Below, one piece after another: positions 22,422-37,600 of a stretch of 64,000 nucleotides of DNA. The notes beneath the pieces are model-generated. The model was not told the DNA's origin. It saw nothing but the letters and a program-made list of their open reading frames with translations, and ran no database searches. Numbering within the stretch: position 1 is the first letter of the stretch; every line of letters begins with the position of its first letter. This stretch comes from Adiantum capillus-veneris (taxonomy: Eukaryota > Streptophyta > Polypodiopsida > Polypodiales > Pteridaceae), in the NCBI GenBank assembly GCA_014529385.2, contig CM043942.1, positions 62,225,184-62,289,183 of the forward strand. Direction: 5' to 3'. A program made the translations under genes and the position numbers.

Positions 22422-22933
22422 TGATAGTGTGTCACAAAACACTTTTTTGACATTCACAAGGCCAGGTATAGTTTGAAAAAAAAACCCTAAAGGCAACTGA
22501 TCCTTTTTGCTTCATGGTTTGGCATTCGTTCTGGCTGGATACCACATCTACATTAAGGGTTCTCTACCACTTGGTTTGCTAAGAGGTGTATAATTAGTGT
22601 AATCGACATACAAAATTGGGAAGGTTGGATTCCATGAACCCTAATGGACATATACTATATCTGTTCTAAATTATAAAAAAACAAGTTTGATATTCTTGTA
22701 CTATTAATGAAATTTTTAAAGATTTCTTAGACTTCTTTACTTTATGGCTTCATGTATTGAAAAAAGCAAGAGGAAATGCAGCTTCACTGATCTGGCAAAG
22801 CAAAAGATTGATAAGATGTTGATGAGGGATGAGACACTTGGATTAGAAGGGGTTATGGCCTTCTAATCAAAATAATATTTATGCTAAAAGATCAAGAAAT
22901 ATAAACTTTGGGATAATAAAACATTTCTAAAAC

Positions 22934-22955
22934 ATATATATATATATATATATAT
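22934..22955. repeat. (AT)n microsatellite
   Basis: Eleven AT dinucleotides. Confidence 0.97.
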
Positions 22956-23325
22956 GGAACACATAAGTACTTTGGATTGTGCTTGTAAGTTAAAAAAAGT
23001 TGTAAGATGGACATGGATAACAACATGTAAAACACATCCAAGGCTAACGTATCTGTTGTCTTGTTTGGATGGATGCAGGTAAGGACTCTATCTTATAAGT
23101 TTTTTTGGTTAAAGCAATTGTCTACACATGATTAATTTATCCCTATTGCGGGGGAAGTACTTCTGATATCTATATACTCGAATGAGGCTTCATTCTTATA
23201 AGCATTGTACAAAGATAATTCTAAGACTAAGTTGTTCTTTTACTTATCATTTCTCTTTCTCTGGAGCCAACTGACTTTTGAATGTGAAAGTTTCAATTTT
23301 GTCTTATTATTTTATGTTAAAACAA

Positions 23326-23327
<2 letters not shown>

Positions 23328-23364
<37 letters not shown>
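23328..23364. repeat. (AC)n microsatellite, tail of LINE B1
   Basis: On the minus strand this is (GT)n following the 3' end of LINE B1, with the conserved hairpin 41 bp away. Confidence 0.95.
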
Positions 23365-26456
<3,092 letters not shown>

Positions 26457-27375
26457 ATGAGAAAGCAGAATGGCAAAGATGACCCTATGGAGGTTTCCAT
26501 CCAAAAATGCAAAGAAGAGTTAAGTGAGTCCATCAACAAGATCAACCGCACATCCTAGGTACTATTAACATATTCGATGCGTGCGTGGCAGCACAGGAAA
26601 GCACGATACATACACTCGAGGATCGCGTGAAGGACCAAGATGAGGAAATCGCACTACTCAAAAAGGATCTTGCACAAGTGTGATCGCAGAATGTCCTCAA
26701 AGAGGGAGAGCTTCAACCCTCAATAATTGAAGAGTTTAACACGATTAAGGAACAACGGCGGGCCCATCAAAGAAAGTGGGGAGCAACAAAAAGAAATGAT
26801 GACCTCGTGGGTAGATGTCATCACAAAGATCCAACAAAAAGCAGAAAAGGCCGAAAAATGGATTGAGATTGTCAAGAAAGGGAAAGGCAAGGAAATAACC
26901 CCCACCCCCACACCAACCATCATCAACTTGACACTAGAAGAGGAGCAAAGGATACGTGTGCGAGCCTTACACGTAAGGATATGTGCCCTCAAAGACAAAG
27001 ATAATGTGGATGAAGAGGTGAAAGAACTCATGACTCTAGTGGGGGTCAACGAGTAGACGCATACGAGGGCCTGGAGAGTGGGCACTAAGAAAAGTGGGAG
27101 CAATAGAGAAACCTCAAAGGAAAGGGCACTTATTCTCCGCTTTCCCTCCATGGAAGCGAAGAAGGACTTCCTGAAGAAGAGACCGACTATAAAGAAGACC
27201 GGCATCTTTCTTAGAGATGACCTCACCCTCTTGCAGATTGCTCATATGCAAGAAGTTATGCCGCAAATTAGAGCAACAAGGGAAAAGGGGAAGATTGCTT
27301 TTTTACAGGGATGGAAAGGTGGTGATATTGGAGCGACGCCCCGCATGACGGTGCGAGACCTATGGGACCACACTA
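26457..27375 (+). pseudogene. LINE A1 ORF1 (L1 ORF1p-like RNA-binding protein)
   Basis: Starts ATG at 26457 (MRKQNGKDDPMEVSI). A charged coiled-coil region follows, then MTSWVDVITKIQQKAEKAEKW and an RRM-like block, EEQRIRVRALHVRICALKD. The C-terminal part is SKERALILRFPSMEAKKDFL then LQIAHMQEVMPQIRATREKG. This order of coiled coil, RRM-like block and C-terminal domain matches L1 ORF1 proteins, which coat the element's RNA. Frameshifts near 26560, 26700 and 27055, plus stops, inactivate it. It is collinear with LINE A2 ORF1. Confidence 0.75.
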
Positions 27376-27465
27376 AAGATGGCAACCTAGAATTGTAACG
27401 GGTCATTCCATCTTCATGTAGGGGCCTTTGAGCATAGCTTCACAAGGAGAGACAGCATCTTCTAC

Positions 27466-28302
27466 TGCTTTGCTATTTACAAACTTTTGGTTCATAAAAT
27501 ACTTTTGGGGGTTCTGGGAGTCCTAGTACTCTTTCTTGTGCTAGCTTTCTTTGTTCTTCTTGGGCTCTTCCTTGGTGTTTTGGGATTCCCTCCTTAGGCT
27601 CTGTCTCTTTGGCTATCTTTTTTTGCTTCTCTTCCTCCTTGGCTTTGGTTCTTCAAATGTCCGCTTCTTCTTTGTCTTTTTCTCTTCATTGGCTTGGTTT
27701 CTGGATTTTTGGTGCTCTTTCTGGGGGAAACATGCTTCTTTACCTTCTTTGCAACCTCCTTTGGAATCTCCATGGGCTTCTCTTCCTTCTTTGACTTCTC
27801 TTCCTTTGGAATCTCCATGGGCTACTCTTCCTTCTTTGACTTCTCTTCCTTTGGAACCTCCTTGGGCTTCTCTTCCTCTAGCTTTTCTCTTTGGTGTGGA
27901 TCCTCCTTGACCTATATGGTGCCTGGTCTCTTCCTTTGGCTTCTTTGGCCTTTTGGGGGCTTGGGTGTTGCTATGGCTATTGATTGGTGTTGGAATTAGG
28001 GTTGTAGGGAAACGCACACAGCTTGGAGAAGACAAAGGAAGATCAAGGCACACACTGGAGAGTGTATTACTTAGTGTGCAATGGAAAGATAAGCTAGCCC
28101 TAGAGTGATGGGCGTATATACAATGCACTGGGGAAAAAACCTCCTAGTGAGGGAAAAAATGCCATGATAGTCCTAAGTGTGTTCACACACAACATTACCA
28201 CATGTTTACTTTAACAAATTCCCCCTCTGAGAGTGGTTTAATGAACGAGAGCTAGCACAAGGACAGACTTTGCATGGGCCCACAAACATCACTATGCACA
28301 AG
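27466..28302 (-). mobile_element. Insertion in LINE A1 carrying an LTR-like end
   Basis: LINE A1 endonuclease sequence stops after TTCTACT (27465) and resumes at GACTCTGATACGCATC (about 28300). Read on the minus strand, the insert has AGAGGGGGAAT (28219-28229), a PPT-like tract. A 229-bp segment follows with TGTTAAAG...TTCCAACA ends (28216-27988), probably an LTR. Then comes a Lys/Glu-rich open frame. ACT at both edges may be part of a target duplication. Which family it belongs to is unclear. Confidence 0.5.
27763..27897 (-). repeat. 45-bp coding repeat (three copies)
   Basis: Units at 27763-27807, 27808-27852 and 27853-27897. On the minus strand each encodes a 15-residue Lys/Glu-rich unit, PMEIPKEEKSKKEEK or a variant. 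It lies in an open minus-strand frame (27594-27818) next to the LTR-like segment. Confidence 0.85.
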
Positions 28303-31300
28303 ACTCTGATACGCATCAAGACCCTGGGCAATCCATGCCATAGGTGAGTGGATATAGATGGGAGACAGCCTGTAGACATGAGACCAGATCGGAGCATCGA
28401 GGACTAGGCTCAGGGGGAGTGGCAGTTCTATTCAGGGAGGAGTTGCAGCCATCGATATATAAAGCGTCAAGGATGAACATGCTAGGTGCATGTGGGTGAG
28501 GCTCAGGGCAAAGAGATACCTCTACATTGCTATCTATTACTTTCCTCCTAGTACGTCATTATATGCATCACCTAGAGGACAATCCCCCTTTGCTATTTTG
28601 GATAACGACATATGGGAGTTTTCTAGGGATGGTGACATTATCATACTAGGGGATTTTAATGCTAGGACTGCCCACCACCAGAAAATATTTTATGATACTT
28701 CCCAGGAGATGCTTAGGGAGCTCGACATTACAGAGATGGGTCTATCCAGATTATCACAAGATGAGAAATACACTGAGTATCGCAGATACTTGATAGATAT
28801 GGGAACCGCACATAGATTGGCCATTTTGAATGGCCTACAAAGATTTTTGACAGCTAGAGATTTTACTTGCTACTGACATGGTGCCAACACAATGGATTAT
28901 GTTATGGCCCAGCCAGGTCTCATTCCATTCTTTCAGGATTTCATGGTGGGCACTAGGCCAGTTGGAGTATCAGTTGATCATGCTATCTTGTCCTTCACCC
29001 TAACATTTCAGTTCAGCACACCTCCCACACACATCCAGTATACCTTCATGAGGGAGACGGATTTTGTGTATATGGATGAGATATACAGAAAGCTATGCAC
29101 CCAGAAGCCAAGACGGCCACTAGATGAACTCATTCAGATACTGACAGAGACGCTCCATGATTGAGCATCAGAACCATACCCCCACAACTAGCCTACACGA
29201 AGACGATCTAGGAACATGCCTAGAACAGTTGGTATGATGAGGATCAAGTTAAAGAGGGAAGTGCTCATGGGTATTACCACACATAGACAGTCACGGATTA
29301 TCTTTTGCCGCCTAGTGCGACAAAAGAAAAGGGCTTACTATCCCAGCTAGAGCAGGATCTGTATCATCTATTATAAGTCAGGACTCGGGCGAAGCATGAA
29401 ATCTATTCCATGAACATTCACCACCACCAGCGGTCACCTCCACAGAGACATGGGGGGAATATACCACATCTCTCTACACAGCATCAAGACAACCACCTCT
29501 GCCGGACCCATTAGACATGCCCAAAGACATGTTCTTTCTTTACTATCAAGAGGTTAAGGAAAGCTATTGACAGGATGAAGACAAGGAGAGCACATAATCA
29601 TGATGGTCTCGTAGCAGAGCACTTCATCCATGCCAGAGATATGCTTGCAGAGCTCCTGGCTATGATGTTTAATCGAGCCATGTATAAAGGCTTCCCTGAG
29701 ACTTGGAGTATGTCCACGATTGTGCCTATTTTCAAGTCAAGAGATCCAATGATTCTCGAAAATTATCGCACCATCATGGTTGGTCACACATTAGCTAGCT
29801 GTATGCATCCATTCCTGAGTAGGAGAGAGCTGAGTAGATGGGTAGAGCGAGAGGGCATAAGACCATCAAGGCAAGCAGGTTTCAGGAGAGGTTTCTGCAC
29901 TCTTGACCAGATTTTGACACTCAGAGCTATTGTTGAGGAGGGTAGACACCATGGCAAGAGGATCTATTGTAGCTTTGTAGATTTCTGCAAAGCTTTTGAC
30001 ATAGTGCCGAGAGCCAGACTTATACGCAGACTACAGGACATGGGTGTGCCTACAGAGCTGATATGGGGTATTCTGGCTTTATACAGGACGATGATGGGGC
30101 GGGCACGCACAACTGAGGGAATGTCTGACATGGTCCTCTCCACTATTGGAGAAAAGCAGGGATGCCCCCTATCCCCGACTCTTTTTGGGATGTATGTGGA
30201 TGCGTTTTTGGACTATGTAGAGCGTCAGGGAGACAGGGGGGCTCAGCTAGCAAGGAAATGGATTCCGTTGTTACTATATGCTGATGATATTGTGCTGATT
30301 TTAGCCTCTCCAGAGGGGATGCAACGTCATTTGGATGCTTTCCATGCATTTTCTTGTGATAGTGGATTGTCTATCAACCTAGGGAAAACCAAGGTTATGG
30401 TGTTCAACACCACACCACAGTGGGTCAGGAGGTCAACGCCCACATTTATGTATGGCCAGTAGACTGTAGAATACACAGATGCGCATACTTATCTTGGGGT
30501 AGTTTTCAGTGGACCGGTGTTTTCACTAAGGAGAGCATTAGAGACTAGACTGAAGAGAGCATATGCAACTTTGGGAGGACTGGAGAGGATGTGTTCACAG
30601 GTTCAATTTCACGAACTACGAACAAAGCTCTGGCTTTTTGACACTCTAGTGACTCCAGCTATGCTCTATGGAGTTCAAGTATAGGGACCCTCAGTAGACT
30701 ACTATGGGAGATCTGGCAAGCAAATGGATGTAGATGTATCTGGTCTCTATGATCGCTCGGATGATTCAAGCTAAGCCCTCAGTGCTGCATGCGATTATCC
30801 CAGCCGAGCTAGCCACCCCCCCCACCCCCCCGGAGGCATTGACTAGATCAGTTTCCTTTATGTACGGTCTATGGGATCTCCCAAGGGACAAATACGCTCG
30901 GCTTGCCCTGGAGTCATCTCGACAACTAGCTCTACAAGGCGATACAGCATGTTGGTATGGACAGATGACAACATGGTTTCAGTCGCATGGTTTCAACATG
31001 GATAGATTGCCTCCGTTTCAATACTCCCTGGATCCACCCTCCCTGTCTCTCACACGGACAGAGATCACCAGACTCATACGCCAAGATCTAATTCGGCTAG
31101 ATACCAAGAGCACATGGATACAACCGACATAGAAGTTGGGCACGAAGATGGCCTTCTATACAGAGCATCTTCTCCAACTCACGGAGGACGGTTTTGTGAC
31201 TAGGCCTGCATACATGGATACACACTTATCTCATGGGATAAGATGCGCTATTGGGCAGATAGACACATCCTCACATCAGCTCCAGATCGAGAGTGGCCAA

Positions 31301-31977
31301 TTTCTAGGGGTGCCAACAAGGCCAAGATATGTCACCTATGTAACTTAGAGCCAACGGACAGCTGCACTACACGTCATTGCCCGACGTACTATGAGATACG
31401 CGACCCTTCCATTGCTTGTTCAGAGAAGGTTTCGGACCTTTTTCTAGAGTCAGGAGATACAAGGATAAGAGATGTCTTGGATTGTTCCTACTAGAGCTAC
31501 GCAAACTTAGGGAGAGCTCACTGAGGACAACAGGGAAAAGACAATCTCAAAGACGAGTCAAAGATTTCTTTACACCAGCCACGGGAGAGCCAATGGAGCA
31601 GTCATTACAGTAGATCTCAAAGCCCAACCATACTAGAGGTACGCTGCTCGACAGAGCCACAGAGCTAGGCAGATCCAGACACCCACGACCTCGAGGGGTC
31701 TCCCACCATCGACGAAGGCTGCAATAGAAGATACAGATCACTCTAGCTCAACATGCAAGACGCCCAACTAGAGTATTGACCATGGAGAAGGTTGATGAGA
31801 TTCGACAAAGACCGGTGAGATATTTCATTCGAACCCACCAACCCAGTCTTTATCTCGTCTGAATCCCGAATCAACTTCAAATTTAATTCCTTTCTCCTTA
31901 GTATTCTAGTGTTTAGTTCGTTTTAATTTTGCACTCAGACATGATATCAAAGTCCAACTGTAACTTTTTGGTCTCAT

Positions 31978-31992
31978 AGATCATTTTGGCCT
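31978..31992 (+). other. LINE A1 3'-terminal stem-loop
   Basis: AGATCATTTTGGCCT can pair as six positions with one mismatch around a TTT loop. It is the A1 copy of the conserved 3' hairpin and is followed by GACGTTAATATAACATTTC and the TC tail. Confidence 0.7.
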
Positions 31993-32022
31993 CTTGAAGA
32001 CGTTAATATAACATTTCATTTC

Positions 32023-32025
<3 letters not shown>

Positions 32026-32102
<77 letters not shown>
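32026..32102. repeat. (CT)n(AC)n, tail of LINE A1
   Basis: (CT)n at 32026-32063 passes into (AC)n to 32102. Confidence 0.97.
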
Positions 32103-32103
<1 letters not shown>

Positions 32104-32153
32104 GAACAAAGAATGCTGAATATTCAATTCTTTTATTTCTTAAACCGAATTAG

Positions 32154-32155
<2 letters not shown>

Positions 32156-32228
<73 letters not shown>
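32156..32228. repeat. (CT)n(CA)n, tail of LINE B2
   Basis: (CT)n to 32190 then (CA)n to 32228. On the minus strand it follows the 3' end of LINE B2. Confidence 0.97.
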
Positions 32229-32229
<1 letters not shown>

Positions 32230-33500
32230 TCACTTCTTTTTTTTAAATCGCTTGAAGTATTGGTGGAAAATCTCAAAATGAGGAGTATATCATATACAAG
32301 ACATGCCCACATTCATAGTGAACGAAGGCATAGTCAAAACACATATGAGAAAAGGGCATAAAATGATGCGTACAAATAAAGAGACTCCTAGAGCTATACT
32401 CTAGAGATGGAGACACTATTGAAATCACGAAATCACATGGGAAAACATTACATAGACAAGGATAAGGAAAAAGCTATCTCCATAGCTGAATACGATGCAA
32501 CAATTCTTGGGGAGCATAAATTGTCGTCAACTCAAAAACTATGACCATACAAGCAATATTGAACCAACCAACCAATAGCTTAAAACATGACTGTGGGCCT
32601 TAACAAACAATAACTAATGCCGAGCTACCAAAAACAAATTGAGCACCAACATAAAAAAAATTATCACATCTCGCAAAATATCAATCTTGACTGGGCAAAG
32701 CATGCTGATCATGTTTTTGCAAACATACTATATGTGACTGCATGTTATTTGCATAATGCCAATAAAGCCCCATTTATTCCCATCACAGAGACCTTTTGAT
32801 ATTGCAAGAGACAAATTGTATTAGACCATTAAACATGGTGCGAACAAGATGTATATACCAACTTTGTAAAATAAAGAAAAAATCATGACATGTCGAGTCT
32901 CCAGCATGGCCTCCATGTGATCAAACCTTGGACAGCAACCCTTATGCATTTTAATATCTTAAGATTTAGAGCCCAAATCCATGCTTGACGTACCATCTCT
33001 AACAGATGTTTGACCATAACTTTACAATCGAGGTGGAAATGAAAGGATAACTCAAAGTACTAGTAGGGAGCACAAAAGCAGATAAAGGATGATATAAAAT
33101 TCTGGGGCATTCAAACACCATGTCCCCAAATTTATGACATGCAAAACAAGACAATAATAAACTCCCCACTTGAAGCATAGACCCCCATCCCCTTAACATT
33201 TTCTGCGTCAATGGCCAAAGCATGTGGCTAGTCCTTGTCAATCCAAATAAAATACAGAACCTATTTTTGTTTTCCTTTCAATCAAGGTTGTCTATACACT
33301 TTCCCAAAGCAACTGCAATTTCAAGTAATTGTTCCCCGAGAAACTAACTCTACACAGACTAGACAACGATGCTTGTTCAATTGATAGTCTTTAGTTGGCA
33401 ACCATGGAAGCACATGTACCAACTAAGAACCAAACATCAATGAGGAGGCTTCAACCATAATTTTTTGTGGCCAAACAATAGCAAGCACCTCAAGTGTCTT
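32229..33500 (-). pseudogene. L1-type LINE B2, 3' part
   Basis: CTCAAAATGAGG at 32271-32282 is the conserved LINE B hairpin with the outermost C changed to T. On the minus strand the segment 33300-32999 reads LEIAVALGKCIDNLD then HMLWPLTQKMLRGWGSMLQ, resembling the C-terminal region of plant L1 ORF2. The upstream limit near 33500 is approximate. Confidence 0.55.
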
Positions 33501-34389
33501 CTCAAGGATGCAATGAGGAGCAATTACTGTGCAGAGGTCAATAGAGATGCCTGGTGGCATTGGCACATAGTGCAGCTATGTGTTCCATGTTAAGTTCTTG
33601 CTATCCCATGTTGAGTTCTTAAGGTTGCAAGCACAACACTGTTCGATCTTAGGTCAGAGGCAGAGTTTTTGATGTACAGATAACACATGGCAAATGCATA
33701 CAACTAGAAAGTATGATTGAAGTATGCTAGGAAGAGTTTATCATAAAAATGTGACCTCTCTTCTTGGCAATGAACATAAACTTCTAGAGTAATTACAGAA
33801 GACTTAATAACAATTAGGTTGAAAACACACACTACACTAGTGAGAAATAACATATCTGAGTAGTTTCACGGAATAAATGGATCTAAATATGGTTTCATTT
33901 AGCACTCTCTATCCCAAACATGTTTTTCAAATAAGTGGAAGCTTGGACAATCGGTAAAGCAGATAGTTGCAGCAATGTCCTAGATGTATAATGGGGGCTG
34001 TGATTCATACATGTGGGTCATCTGCATTGTTGTCGAAGAGGATGAGCATGATAGTGCAATATAATGGGCACAAACCATTGGTTGGAAAGAGTTTATTGAG
34101 ACATACATAGACGAGTAAATCTATGCAATCTTTGGGCATAGTCACGCAAATCTTTGATCCTAGACGTTTATATGAGCATGGGTGCATAGTTGCTGTCATC
34201 TTAGGGCATAGTTGCAAATACTTGTTCATAGAAGTTCATATGAGCATGATTGCTCCTCTATATGCCTTGTCACAAGATCTGTAAAGCTACAGCAGCTAAG
34301 AGAAAACAGAAGTTTGTAGGGAAGTGTCTCTATAAGATTACACTTTTATTGAATATTAGTCGGCATTCACATGCTGATTCATGAGCAAT
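33501..34389. other. Intergenic stretch, nothing recognised
   Basis: No coding domain or repeat seen between LINE B2 and the 3' end of the ABC1K gene. Open frames are short and lack motifs. Confidence 0.5.
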
Positions 34390-34406
34390 TAATGAAACCA
34401 TGATGT

Positions 34407-34412
34407 TTTATT
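34407..34412 (-). terminator. Candidate poly(A) signal AATAAA of the ABC1K gene
   Basis: AATAAA on the minus strand, about 275 bases after the stop codon, or about 165 if the UTR intron is spliced. Confidence 0.5.
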
Positions 34413-34566
34413 TGATACAAAACGGAGGACAATAAGCAAGATTTGCCTGATTGTCCAAAGAGAGTGAGCAACAAGAGGGCACACTAGCGATACGCAGCAG
34501 CAGCAGCAAGGAGAGATCACAGCGCACCTCCATGCACAAGCCATGAGCTCTGCCATATTTGATAAT

Positions 34567-34610
34567 CTGCCAGAACAATTCACTTACATCAGTTAAAACC
34601 ACTATCAAGT

Positions 34611-34662
<52 letters not shown>

Positions 34663-34676
34663 CCTTTGCGACTCAC
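34567..34676 (-). other. Candidate 3' UTR intron of the ABC1K gene, with (GA)n
   Basis: Ten bases after the stop codon the minus strand has a strong donor, CCGGTGAGT, and an acceptor TTCTGGCAG ends at 34567. The interval contains (GA)n at 34613-34661. The remaining 3' UTR would run from 34566 to the poly(A) site. Confidence 0.45.
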
Positions 34677-34686
34677 CGGAACCACA

Positions 34687-37600
34687 CTAAGCTCCCTGAT
34701 CAGGTACCACTGTCAGATTCACTGCTGCCCTAGCAACAGAGCTCCTTATTGCCCTTGCAACGACTCTCGATGTCAGCCTCCCAATAAGCTCCCCAGGTAA
34801 CAACAATGCTTGAACTTGTGCTGAGACTGGAAGCTGGCAGAGAAACAGAAAGATCACACCATGACTCTCTAATGTATTCACCTGGCCTTTGACATTCTAA
34901 TAATCTACGAAAGAGCATCACCATTGAATCAAATGTCTGCCAAAACACACGAGCTATTTCACATTGAAAAACATAAGCAAAGCTTTGTCCACAGAAATAC
35001 TGATGATAGCTCCCGTGCATATGAAATGCTCAATTGCCTCCTTAATGCCAACGCAGAAGCATGCATTGAAGTATGCTTATTTCATTGGGGAATAAAGAAA
35101 CCTTTAACAATGGGCGTCAGGTCAAACAATGGTTTTCTGCTCCAATTCGTAAGCAATGCCTTGCAAATTAGTGAGCAGAATTACTAACAAAATTGATCCT
35201 CCATGTTGCAAACATTTCATAGTTCAGCAAAATTTTTGCAGAACGGTTATATTGCATGTAGTGATGCTACGCAAAGCCACAGACTTTCTTTACTACATTC
35301 TTTACTTTATTGGATTATCTATGAATGGGCCATTAATGATAATCAGCATTCTGGAAACAAGAGACCTTTAATAGCTTACAGACATGTTGATATGAAGTTC
35401 AGGAGAACACTGTACAAGGCCCATACAAACGGAAAATAAGAAAAAGCAGATGAAAAACAAACTTTCACAGAAAGAAACACGCAGCAATCACCTCTAATAG
35501 CAGACCCATACTGGGCAGAACTTTGAGGGTGCCCTGTACTAAAACAGACACATCTTCCAAAGAGGGAGCTTTAAGCCCATCCACATCCTTGCTGGGTAGG
35601 ATCTTTTCAAACTGGTTTTGGACCACAAGAGGATAAATCTTCTTAGAAGGCAGTTTCACCAGAACAAGAACAAAAAAAAAAAACTAATGAACACAGCAGC
35701 CATTAGTTAACGTCTACAAAACAAGTACCTTTGCCAAATCTGGATCACCTTCCAAGCCTGCCGCAACAAGAGTACTCAATCTGCTGAATGTAGCCAGATT
35801 CTTTGCATCTTCTTCATCCAACAGTCTTGGATAATTAAATGATCTCATCAGTGACACATTTGACAGGATTGAACTGGTGGTAGTATCAAAAGTAGCTCGG
35901 TTCCAAGCATCCAGTCCCTGGCAACTTCAATCAAGTAAGCTAAAAGGAGAACCTAATCAGAAAAAGAGTTTCACACGTACACTGTCCAAACCTTTGCAAA
36001 CTCCTCCAGAAGTGTCTCCCTTACAAAGTCTCCCTGAAATATCAAATGTCACACATTGAGTTTAAAAAGCAGAGTAATGGACCATATATGCAAGATGAAC
36101 ATCCTGCTGGATTTCATCCAAGAGATTACATTGGAGTGTCCCCTTCCCACAAATCAATCCGTATACGTCCACATTACAATCAGCAGACACATCAGGTAGA
36201 TTAAGACCCTTTCCCCATAGCTCCTAAATATCAGCTAGCACATAAACACTGGGAACCCGGTCTACCATGACAAAAATCTGGTCCTTCAGCTGTTCCAGCA
36301 AACTTTTGCTCCACACTTTCACAAAATTTTACAAGCTCAATTATCATTCTAGCTTCAGTTTAACCTCGAATTTAAAATGGGTGTGAGCTACAATGGACCT
36401 GACGAAAATGAAGATCATAGGTCACACCGTTATACCTCGTCACTTAATATAAAGCTTAAAATCTTCATAATGATGCTGCTCCCAGTTCCATTTGGTGCCT
36501 GCTTCTCGGTGCCAAGCGATTCTGTTGTCCCAGATCTCAGAGACTGCATTTTCAAGTTTGAACCATCAAACAATATCCAATTTTTCAATAGCACAGGAAC
36601 TTCAAGAAAGTGGCCCCACACAGACCTCAGTAACCAGAGACTCTAATCGATCGATCTGGAATACTCCATCCTGTGAACAAGCTAAATACAATCAAGTCAT
36701 GGAATGACACAGCCACTGTTGAACTCAAACAATTAATTGTTAACAAAGTAGCTTCATATATTGGCCGTAAAAAAAGCAGAGAACAGGAAGATCTGAGAAA
36801 AACGAGGGAAGGATGATGCAGCTTAAAGCAAGTTCCTAAGCTGAGTAAAATGTAAAACAAAAATATTATGCCAAATGCTTCACACAAAAGTCCACTATGG
36901 CTGAATCTATCTAAAGAGGTAATCAAGTTGTCATTGGCAACTGCAGTTTATGTAGCATCACGTAATGTTCTTTAATACGGACAAGAAACAAAAGGCAACA
37001 AGAGATGTGACAAGTTCATTCTTCAATGTAAGCAGGCTGAAGCTACCCTACCCATTTCAGTGTGGCAAAATGCCTTACTTTCCAAAACTTAATGTCTTAA
37101 GCACACACAGACCAGTCATTCCATAAGAGTCGGATATGATTGAACCAGACGACTCTAACCTAGGATTAGGATTTTGTTGCACTAAGATCTCACTACACCA
37201 AGTGAAGAAAGACTTTGACCCTCAAGCTTGTATGCATGTGCAACTCCATTGGCTGTCTGTAACTAGAGAAGCTGATAGAAGTTTTTATTTCATACAGATA
37301 GATCCTTCCAGTGGTTGAGGAGAACCAACATCTGGCCTACAAGACTCTCATTTAAAGCAAGAGAACAAAGACAGACACAATTTGGAACACATCCTATCAA
37401 TCCACATGATAAACATTTCCTTTTACCTTGTAAAGAAGAGCTTTTAATGTGGAACGCAATTGTGGTGAATTATCAGTGAGTACTTTCCTTGCAATCCATG
37501 GATAAGAACTGCTGAGGACTTTGTAATCAGGATTGTTGCTTAGAGCTATGCCTTCCAAAACCGTCAGACTGCAGAATTTCCAATGAAGATCTGATTAGGC

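Larger units (their letters stand above)
21382..23327. other. Non-coding stretch with degenerate repeats
   Basis: No gene recognised. Two variants of a phrase containing AAGGCCCACTGT and TTGGCT occur near 21845-21880 and 21925-21960, and a diverged minisatellite lies at 22204-22421. The short open frames here show no domain. Confidence 0.5.
27390..31820 (+). pseudogene. LINE A1 ORF2 (endonuclease, reverse transcriptase, C-terminal knuckle)
   Basis: The apurinic-type endonuclease starts near 27390 (NCNGSFHLHVGAFEHSF), is split by the insertion, and continues to ILGDFNARTAHHQ (about 28650) and VSVDHAILSF. RT spans 29575-30462: STIVPIFKS, NYRTIMVGHTLA, RQAGFRRGFCTLD, FVDFCKAFDIVPRARL (catalytic Asp), KQGCPLSPTLFGMY and LLLYADDIVLI (YADD at 30277-30288). 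After a stop at 30460 come SVSFMYGLWDLPRDKYAR (about 30860) and MDTHLSHGIRCAIGQ (about 31215). Degraded knuckle sequence lies near 31330-31400. Stops and frame changes throughout make it inactive. Confidence 0.85.

Noticed and set aside
34924-35439. Plus-strand open frames in the ABC1K locus.
   Set aside because: They lie within an intron of the minus-strand gene and show no motif.
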